Below, piece by piece: positions 1 through 5,217 of a DNA stretch of 6,939 bases. The position numbers and the translations under genes were made by a program. Numbering within the stretch: position 1 is the stretch's first letter; each line of letters opens with the position of its first letter. The notes below the pieces were generated by a model. It searched no databases. It saw only the letters and a list, made by a program, of their open reading frames with translations, and was not told the origin of the DNA. This DNA is from Flavobacteriales bacterium (GTDB lineage Bacteria; Bacteroidota; Bacteroidia; Flavobacteriales; Crocinitomicaceae), in the NCBI GenBank assembly GCA_947375085.1, contig CANCEQ010000162.1:1-6939 (forward strand), read 5' to 3'.

Positions 1-426
1 GCTGCAGGATTAAATTTCGTAAAATTAGACGGAAACGTTGGATGTATGGTTAACGGTGCTGGTTTAGCAATGGCAACTATGGATATCATTAAATTATCAG
101 GTGGAAATCCTGCTAACTTCTTGGACGTAGGAGGAACTGCAAATGCTGAACGTGTTGAGAAAGCATTCCACATTATTTTAAAAGATCAAAACGTAAAAGC
201 TATTTTGATTAACATTTTTGGTGGTATCGTAAGATGTGACCGTGTTGCTCAAGGAGTTGTTGATGCATACAAAAACATGGGGAATATTCCAGTTCCGATT
301 ATTGTTCGTTTACAAGGAACAAATGCTGTTGAAGCTAAAAAATTAATCGATGATTCAGGATTAAATGTTCACTCTGCAGTTTTATTACAAGAAGCTGCTG
401 ATTTAGTAAAAGAAGTATTGGCTTAA
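1..426 (+). CDS. sucC: Succinyl-CoA synthetase (ADP-forming) beta subunit, C-terminal part
   Basis: Beta subunit of succinyl-CoA synthetase, a cytoplasmic TCA-cycle enzyme that interconverts succinyl-CoA and succinate with substrate-level phosphorylation of a nucleotide, working with SucD. The frame is open from base 1, so the start lies outside the window. 141 residues are visible of a family length near 390-400. The N-terminal ATP-grasp region is missing; what remains is the C-terminal CoA-ligase domain. It shows [18 protein letters not shown] at residues 11-28, the glycine-rich [11 protein letters not shown] segment at about 70-80, and [11 protein letters not shown] at about 104-114, all strongly typical of SucC. 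It ends in TAA, followed 24 nt later by an intrinsic terminator, so it closes its transcription unit. sucD is not downstream, so it is either upstream or elsewhere. Identification is secure. Confidence 0.97.
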   Translation, partial: AAGLNFVKLDGNVGCMVNGAGLAMATMDIIKLSGGNPANFLDVGGTANAERVEKAFHIILKDQNVKAILINIFGGIVRCDRVAQGVVDAYKNMGNIPVPIIVRLQGTNAVEAKKLIDDSGLNVHSAVLLQEAADLVKEVLA

Positions 427-450
427 TAATTAAGTCTTCACTATAAGTTT

Positions 451-485
451 AAAACGCTCTTCAATTTTGGAGAGCGTTTTTTTTT
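451..485 (+). terminator. Intrinsic terminator of sucC
   Basis: A perfect 10-bp stem (AAAACGCTCT at 451-460 paired with AGAGCGTTTT at 471-480) can be extended by a U-G and a C-G pair, leaving a loop of about 6 nt. It runs into nine consecutive T residues (477-485). It lies 24 nt after the sucC stop and 17 nt before the next start codon, so it should separate sucC transcription from the dehydrogenase gene. Confidence 0.93.
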
Positions 486-502
486 AACAACACCAAATCA
501 AT

Positions 503-1219
503 ATGAAAAACTTAACAAACGACATAATCCTTATTACAGGTGCTGATGGCGGAATTGGTTCGGCATTAACTCATGAATTCATTAAAAGAGGAGTAAAAAA
601 AGTATATGTAACAGGATTATCTCAAGAAAGACTTGATACACTTGTAAATCAATATCCAGATAGAATCATTTCACACCTATTAGATGTAACCAAAATTGAA
701 AGTATTCAGAATTGTATTACTAGCTGTTCTGACACAACCATTCTAATTAATAATGCAGGAGTAGAATTGAAAAAATCATTCCTAGATGAAAATGCTAGTC
801 AAGCTGCTCTTTTTGAAATGAAAGTGAATTATTTAGGTGTAATCGATATGATTCAACAATTCTTACCTATTCTAGAAAAAAACAAAAACAGTACTATTGT
901 TAACATACTATCAATAGGAAGTTTAGCTATTTCAAAAAGATTAGGTACTTATTGCGCAACCAAAACTGCTGCACATCTTTTAACTGAATCTATTCGTGAA
1001 GAACTTTCACTAAAAAACATACAAGTAAGTGGAGTTTATATGGGATATGTTAATACACAAATGGTAACTGAAGAAACTAAAACTAAGAAGTCAGAACCTT
1101 CTGATATTGCAATAGGAATTTGTAACGGAATTGAAAAAAATCTAAATCATATTTTTCCTGATGAAATGGGACAAGAATTTGTAAAAAAATTTCCAATACA
1201 GACACAATATTTTGAATGA
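503..1219 (+). CDS. Short-chain dehydrogenase/reductase (classical SDR), substrate unknown
   Basis: NAD(P)-dependent oxidoreductase of the classical SDR family, with a Rossmann fold and probably cytoplasmic; no signal peptide or membrane segment is seen. The 238 residues match the usual 230-260. The cofactor-binding glycine motif TGADGGIG is at residues 12-19, D61-V62 fits the adenine-contact position, and NNAG is at 83-86. The catalytic tetrad is complete: N109, S137, Y150 and K154 (YCATK). The position after beta-strand 2 (VTGLS, 36-40) carries neither the acidic residue typical of NAD enzymes nor an obvious arginine for NADP, so cofactor preference is open. ATG 503 is the first start after the sucC terminator, in an A-rich context without Shine-Dalgarno. 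Having a terminator just upstream, it needs its own promoter; only a weak candidate is visible there. Neighbours give no pathway clue. Confidence 0.93.
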   Translation: MKNLTNDIILITGADGGIGSALTHEFIKRGVKKVYVTGLSQERLDTLVNQYPDRIISHLLDVTKIESIQNCITSCSDTTILINNAGVELKKSFLDENASQAALFEMKVNYLGVIDMIQQFLPILEKNKNSTIVNILSIGSLAISKRLGTYCATKTAAHLLTESIREELSLKNIQVSGVYMGYVNTQMVTEETKTKKSEPSDIAIGICNGIEKNLNHIFPDEMGQEFVKKFPIQTQYFE

Positions 1220-1311
1220 AAATAATGACTTTTGAACCAATTTTATAATTAAAATCAAAAGAATTATATTTACATCATATTATAAGATTCATTAACTAAA
1301 ATTATCATAGT

Positions 1312-1839
1312 ATGTTACAAATAATCCTTCTTGCTTTTAGCGCAATAATTGCACTAATTTTCATTGCTGCTTTTTTTATGAAAAAGGACTACACAATTTC
1401 TGCTTCGACTATTATAAACCGTCCTAGAAATGATGTTTTCAACTATGTAAAAATTCTTAAAAATCAAGAAAAATATAGTAAATGGGTAATGGCTGATCCA
1501 AATGCAAAACTAAATTACATGGGTGAAGATGGCACAATTGGCTTCATATCTCAATGGGAGAGTGAACTAAAAAACGTTGGAGTTGGTGAACAAGAAATTA
1601 TGTACATAAACGAAAATGAATCCTATCAAGTTGAGATTCGTTTCAAAAAACCCTTTGAAGGTGTAAGTCAAGCTATTACTACAACCGAAGCTATTTCAGA
1701 CAACCAAACAAAAGTAATCACTACTTTTTTTACAAGTACACCTTTCCCAATGAATGTCATGGTACCGTTTATTTCTAAAATGTTGAAAAAGGATATGGAT
1801 GGGAATATGACTCGACTTAAAGCAAATTTGGAGGCTTAA
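1312..1839 (+). CDS. Membrane-anchored SRPBCC-family (polyketide cyclase/dehydrase-like) protein
   Basis: 175-residue protein of the SRPBCC (START/Bet v1-like) fold, which forms a deep hydrophobic ligand pocket; the ligand cannot be told from sequence. Residues 2-23 form one strongly hydrophobic helix followed by KK, best read as an N-terminal membrane anchor or uncleaved signal; no lipobox cysteine is seen. The soluble domain starts with the typical first strand and helix (YTISASTIINRPRNDVFNYV, 27-46). It continues with YSKWVMADPNAKLNYMGEDG (about 55-74) and a later QWESELKNVGVGEQEI stretch. It ends with the long C-terminal helix of the fold (about 150-174). SRPBCC proteins that lack other domains are often binding proteins rather than enzymes. 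The gene sits 92 nt after the dehydrogenase stop, so co-transcription is possible but not shown. The family call is firm, the function unknown. Confidence 0.85.
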   Translation: MLQIILLAFSAIIALIFIAAFFMKKDYTISASTIINRPRNDVFNYVKILKNQEKYSKWVMADPNAKLNYMGEDGTIGFISQWESELKNVGVGEQEIMYINENESYQVEIRFKKPFEGVSQAITTTEAISDNQTKVITTFFTSTPFPMNVMVPFISKMLKKDMDGNMTRLKANLEA

Positions 1840-1848
1840 AATCTAAAA

Positions 1849-1944
1849 ACATAACTTTCAGTGAATATAATCACTAAAAAACATAACTTTTGGTGAATAC
1901 AATCACCAAAAAACATAATTTTTGGTGAATTAAAACTATTTTTA
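1849..1944. repeat. Tandem 32-bp repeat, two full copies plus a half copy, each full copy holding a palindrome
   Basis: Three units with an exact 32-bp period begin ACATAAC or ACATAAT at 1849, 1881 and 1913. Units 1 and 2 differ at 4 of 32 positions. In unit 2 the arms TTTTGGTGA (1888-1896) and TCACCAAAA (1903-1911) are perfectly complementary around a 6-nt spacer. In unit 1 the arms are TTTCAGTGA (1856-1864) and TCACTAAAA (1871-1879), with one mismatch. Two of the four differences, unit positions 12 and 27, pair with each other and change together (A-T to G-C). Unit 3 keeps only the left arm (TTTTGGTGA, 1920-1928) and then diverges, so its right boundary is approximate. The array lies just upstream of the ATPase gene and its third copy overlaps that gene's promoter. 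An operator for a dimeric protein is the simplest reading; RNA hairpins after the upstream gene are the alternative. Confidence 0.92.
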
Positions 1945-1955
1945 ACGTACATTTG
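1921..1955 (+). promoter_or_regulatory. Bacteroidota-type promoter of the ATPase gene
   Basis: A perfect -7 element TAnnTTTG (TACATTTG, 1948-1955) is preceded by TTTG at 1921-1924, leaving 23 nt between them. This fits the known Bacteroidota/flavobacterial pattern TTG-N17-23-TAnnTTTG at its upper spacing limit. Transcription would start around 1960-1963, giving an untranslated leader of only about 7-10 nt before ATG 1970. The -33 TTTG lies inside the left arm of the third 32-bp unit, so anything bound there would compete with RNA polymerase. The call rests on sequence match alone. Confidence 0.6.
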
Positions 1956-1969
1956 CTTTAAAAAAGTGT

Positions 1970-3106
1970 ATGTATTCTAGAATATTAAAGGATATTATCG
2001 TTAAACGACTTTGGAAAAACAAAGCAATTCTACTTATCGGTCCAAGACAGGTAGGAAAAACTACTTTAATAAAAGAAATCATCAATGGACAAGACTTTTT
2101 GTTTTTTGATGGAGACGACCCTACTGTTCGCAAACTACTAACTCTTCCCAACACGGAAGAAATAAAAAATATAATTGGTAAACATACGATTGTTTTTATT
2201 GATGAAGCCCAAAGAATCGAAGGAATTGGATTGACTTTAAAAATAATAACCGACCAATTAAAAAATGTCCAATTAATCATTAGTGGTTCATCTTCATTTG
2301 ATTTGAAAAATGAACTAAACGAACCTTTAACAGGAAGAAAATGGGAATATGAAATGTTTCCAATCTCCTGGACTGAATTTCAAAATAAACACGGATATTT
2401 AGTAGCTGAACAACAGCTCGAAACTCGACTAATCTATGGGTTTTATCCCGATGTATTAAACAACCAAGGTGATGAATTTGAAATTCTACAAACTTTAGTT
2501 AACAGTTATTTATATAGAGATATTTTAGCATTTTCAGGAATAAGAAAACCGGAAGTACTCGAAAAACTATTGACTGCACTTGCATTACAAGTTGGCTCTG
2601 AAATAAATTACAATGAATTAGCTTTAACAGTCGGTATTGATAAAAATACTGTCAGTAAATACATCGACATTCTTGAAAAAGGATATGTCATATTCAAATT
2701 GGGTACATTCAGTAGAAACAAACGCAAAGAAATTAGCACCAATAAGAAAATCTATTTTTACGATAATGGAGTTAGAAATATGATTTTAGGTGATTTTAAA
2801 CCAATCGAATCAAGGCTAGATAAAGGTGCTCTTTGGGAAAATTTTTTAATATCAGAAAGAGTTAAGCTTTTAAAATATTCAAAAGATGTTACGAAATTTT
2901 ATTTCTGGAGAACCAAACAACAACAAGAGGTAGATTTCGTTGAAGAAAAAGAAGGTGTGATTTCAGGTTACGAATTCAAATGGTCTAATACAAAAAAAGT
3001 AAGATTACCCAAAACTTTTACAGAACCATATAATGCTATCGAAAAAGTGATTGACCGCTCAAATTTTAGAGAATTTGTGATGGTTAAAGAGGTCGAAAAA
3101 TTATAA
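1970..3106 (+). CDS. AAA-type ATPase with C-terminal DUF4143 region (COG1373-like)
   Basis: 378-residue predicted ATPase of the AAA_14 plus DUF4143 family; length and layout are typical and the gene is intact. Walker A is GPRQVGKT at residues 24-31, Walker B is IVFIDE at 74-79 (D78, E79), and a sensor-like SGSSS is at 105-109. The family signature LTGRKWEYEMFPISWTEF covers 120-137. YLYRDIL (180-186) begins the DUF4143 part, which contains a winged-helix-like segment (about 211-244). Near the C-terminus, D322 and E335-F-K337 form a D...ExK pattern resembling the PD-(D/E)XK nuclease core. No signal peptide or membrane segment is seen. The cellular role of this family is largely unknown; members are scattered among archaea and Bacteroidota, as expected for accessory genes. 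It stands alone, with 130 nt of repeat-bearing DNA before it and a long hairpin after it. ATG 1970 is supported by the promoter and by the conserved start of the domain. The extent of the nuclease-like fold is inferred. Confidence 0.9.
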   Translation: MYSRILKDIIVKRLWKNKAILLIGPRQVGKTTLIKEIINGQDFLFFDGDDPTVRKLLTLPNTEEIKNIIGKHTIVFIDEAQRIEGIGLTLKIITDQLKNVQLIISGSSSFDLKNELNEPLTGRKWEYEMFPISWTEFQNKHGYLVAEQQLETRLIYGFYPDVLNNQGDEFEILQTLVNSYLYRDILAFSGIRKPEVLEKLLTALALQVGSEINYNELALTVGIDKNTVSKYIDILEKGYVIFKLGTFSRNKRKEISTNKKIYFYDNGVRNMILGDFKPIESRLDKGALWENFLISERVKLLKYSKDVTKFYFWRTKQQQEVDFVEEKEGVISGYEFKWSNTKKVRLPKTFTEPYNAIEKVIDRSNFREFVMVKEVEKL

Positions 3107-3157
3107 TTCAAAACAAAAAAGATTTAGATTTTTTTAGGTTAATTTAGAATAGTTGAA

Positions 3158-3219
3158 TTTAAATCATCGTAAACATAGAATAGTATTTAATTCCTATTCT
3201 ATGATTACGATGATTTGAA
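3158..3219. repeat. Long near-perfect inverted repeat between convergent genes, possible bidirectional terminator
   Basis: Arms 3161-3183 and 3194-3216 are complementary over 23 bp with one mismatch (A3173 opposite A3204). Three more outer pairs (one G-T, two A-T) extend the stem to 3158-3219. The loop is 10 nt (3184-3193). It lies in the 183-nt gap between the ATPase stop and the hemH stop, which face each other, and nothing else recognisable is in that gap. Position suits a terminator serving both strands, but neither side has a proper T-tract, and the stem is much longer and lower in GC than the intrinsic terminator after sucC. A dispersed palindromic element is the alternative. Confidence 0.8.
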
Positions 3220-3289
3220 AATTTATATTGATCTCGATTTAATAATTATGATTAATTAATAATTCAAAATCAAACATTAAAAATTACTT

Positions 3290-4315
3290 TTAAAGTCTCT
3301 CTCTCACCAATTCTTCGATGCAATCAACGAATTTTGGATGATCATTCGTACTTGGAACCAATTGAATTTTTTCTCCTCCGTGTTCTTCAAAAATTTCTTG
3401 GTACTCCCCTCCTATTTCTATAATTGTCTCCAAACAATCCGCAACAAAAGCAGGACTAAAAACCAATAATTTTTTCGCACCTTTTTTACCCCATTCAGCA
3501 ACAACTTTGTCAGAGAATGGTTCTAACCATTTTTTATTTAAACGTGATTGAAAACAAACTGTATAATCTGATTCTTTTAAACCTAAACGTTCTGCAATTA
3601 AACGAGTTGTAGCGTAAGATGTAGCTTTGTAACAATATTTGTTCGTAGCATTAATTTCTTTGTCACACGGATGATCCTCACACATATCTGAAGCTCCTTC
3701 GTAGACTTTATCAACCTGACGTACAGGTAAACCGTGATACGAAAACAAAATATGATCGTATTCTTTTACATCAAATTGTTTCGCTCTATCTACGATAGCA
3801 TCTATAAACGAAGCGTTATCATAAAACTGACTAACAATCTTAATTTCAGGAATTACCCACCATTTTTTTATAATATCCATTGCTTTTTCAACGGCAGATC
3901 CAGTTGAAGCACTTGCATATTGTGGAAATAATGGAATAATGATAATTTGATCATAAAGCTCTGATTTCATTCTCGCTAATACAGAATCCATCGATGGGTT
4001 TTGATAACGCATCGCGATTTCAAATTTAACTTCTCCAGCATTAAAACGCTCTTGAACTAATTTCTTTAAACTTTGCGTATGTGTCATTAATGGAGAAACA
4101 CCATCACCAAACTTCCAAAGCTCTTGGTAAATTTTAGCCGATTTAGGTGCTCTAAATGGAACAATGATTCCATTCACTAACAATTTTCTTGGTAACCAAG
4201 GAATATCAATTACACGTGGATCATTTAAAAATTCTCTTAAATAAACACGAACATCTTTTACACTTGGACTATTTGGAGTTCCTAATTGAATTAGTAATAC
4301 ACCTGTTTTTTTCAT
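3290..4315 (-). CDS. hemH: Ferrochelatase (protoporphyrin IX iron-insertion)
   Basis: Inserts ferrous iron into protoporphyrin IX to give protoheme, the final step of the protoporphyrin-dependent heme pathway; bacterial forms act in the cytoplasm or at the inner membrane face. The 341 residues are full length. The N-terminus GVLLIQLGTPNSPS (5-18) is typical, as are GDGVSPL (70-76) and PLFPQYASASTGS (128-140). The metal-site histidine lies in FSYHGLP (H194), and the acidic partner in DCLETIIEI (E296). Cysteines C212, C217 and C228 are clustered just after the histidine motif, with C254 and C294 further on; some bacterial ferrochelatases carry a [2Fe-2S] cluster, but these positions are not proof of one. 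It is the last gene of the minus-strand group, 37 nt after the preceding stop, and faces the hairpin at 3158-3219. No strong promoter is seen in the gap, so read-through from upstream is likely. Confidence 0.97.
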   Translation of the reverse strand: MKKTGVLLIQLGTPNSPSVKDVRVYLREFLNDPRVIDIPWLPRKLLVNGIIVPFRAPKSAKIYQELWKFGDGVSPLMTHTQSLKKLVQERFNAGEVKFEIAMRYQNPSMDSVLARMKSELYDQIIIIPLFPQYASASTGSAVEKAMDIIKKWWVIPEIKIVSQFYDNASFIDAIVDRAKQFDVKEYDHILFSYHGLPVRQVDKVYEGASDMCEDHPCDKEINATNKYCYKATSYATTRLIAERLGLKESDYTVCFQSRLNKKWLEPFSDKVVAEWGKKGAKKLLVFSPAFVADCLETIIEIGGEYQEIFEEHGGEKIQLVPSTNDHPKFVDCIEELVRERL

Positions 4316-4352
4316 CTTTATTTTTTTATAGTTCTAAAACTTAAATTATTTA

Positions 4353-5216
4353 TCAAAACAATTTAGTTCTCCAATCTTCTGATTCTTCTTGTGTGATCAA
4401 ATTCAATTTCAGTAAATATTGAATCGTTTGTTCAAATGCCAATGGGTACTCAATTCCTTTGTAATTCCAATCTGTTTCTGAAAGCCATTTCTCAACTTGA
4501 TCTGAACGTAAATTGTATCTCCAACTAATTACTTCAACTGTATCTGGATCATTTTTAACCCATAATGCTTTTTTATTTACAATCGTGCACATTGCTTTCA
4601 ATTCGTTGAAGTATTTCTCATATACTTCAGTTCTTACAGCAATTACAAAACAAGGCCAAGGTGTAACCACTTCATCGATGTATCTACACTTTTCTTGTTC
4701 TGTGTAAGGAAAAGTTGTGTATTTCTCCCATAAAAAAGCTTGTGCCTCATTGTGTTCTAACGCCCAAAGACCACCGTAAATATCTCCAATTACATTGAAT
4801 TTCAAATTACTTGTATCCCATCCTTCTTGATCTGCTTTTACATACGCCATCAAATGAGACCCTGAACCTTCGCGAGAAATTGCAAAAGTCTGCCCTTTTA
4901 AATCATCCATTTTATGAATATCTGAATGAAATGGAACGTGAACTCCCCAATGCAATGGTGAAGTAACATATACTTGTAAAATTTTCACATCGGTACCTTG
5001 AAGCACTGCTTTCGTGATACCTTCTGTCAATAAAATAGCGATATCAATCGAACCGGTTTCGAGACCACGAATCATTTGTCCAGTACCACCGCCCATATCA
5101 CTCCAATGCAGTTTTAAACCGATATTACTGAAAGCACCTTCTTCTATAGCTAATCTCCAAGGCAAATTAAAATGCTCTGGAACTCCTCCTACTTTTAAAC
5201 CAATTAACTTTTCCAT
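4353..5216 (-). CDS. Substrate-binding-protein-fold protein without signal peptide (NMT1/THI5-like, Ca3427-like group)
   Basis: 287-residue type-2 periplasmic-binding-protein fold, closest by eye to the NMT1/THI5-like and Ca3427-like group often annotated as NitT/TauT substrate-binding proteins. Seen: KVGGVPEHFNLPW at residues 8-20, then SDMGGGTGQMIRGLETGSID (39-58) and LLTEG (62-66), the typical first-lobe ligand loops. The second lobe has ISREGSGSHLMAYV (113-126), and TPWPCFVIAV follows at 185-194. The start is taken at 5216: it gives a 1-nt gap after the exporter stop (TAATATG), and the family-like sequence begins at once. An upstream ATG at 5270 would add 18 unrelated residues overlapping the exporter. 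The protein has no signal peptide, lipobox or membrane helix, so it should be cytoplasmic. No importer permease or ATPase partner is adjacent. Its tight linkage to the exporter and hemH suggests a shared transcript; the ligand is unknown. Confidence 0.85.
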   Translation of the reverse strand: MEKLIGLKVGGVPEHFNLPWRLAIEEGAFSNIGLKLHWSDMGGGTGQMIRGLETGSIDIAILLTEGITKAVLQGTDVKILQVYVTSPLHWGVHVPFHSDIHKMDDLKGQTFAISREGSGSHLMAYVKADQEGWDTSNLKFNVIGDIYGGLWALEHNEAQAFLWEKYTTFPYTEQEKCRYIDEVVTPWPCFVIAVRTEVYEKYFNELKAMCTIVNKKALWVKNDPDTVEVISWRYNLRSDQVEKWLSETDWNYKGIEYPLAFEQTIQYLLKLNLITQEESEDWRTKLF

Positions 5217-5217
5217 A

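Noticed and set aside
418..451. Possible promoter for the dehydrogenase gene: TTG (418-420), 23 nt, TAAGTTTA (444-451)
   Set aside because: The -7 element misses the final G, TTG lies within the sucC coding end, and the start would fall inside the terminator stem. In such AT-rich DNA a match of this quality is expected by chance.
1231..1272. Possible promoter for the SRPBCC gene: TTTG (1231) and TATATTTA (1265-1272)
   Set aside because: The gap of 30 nt is too long for the Bacteroidota pattern and the -7 element is imperfect.
1849..1944. The 32-bp repeats as a CRISPR array
   Set aside because: The copies are directly abutting with no variable spacers, there are only two and a half units, and no cas gene is present.
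1942..2280. Minus-strand open frame of 112 codons over the repeat and the ATPase start
   Set aside because: It lies opposite well-supported ATPase coding sequence including Walker A and B, has no recognisable protein features, and is a shadow frame.
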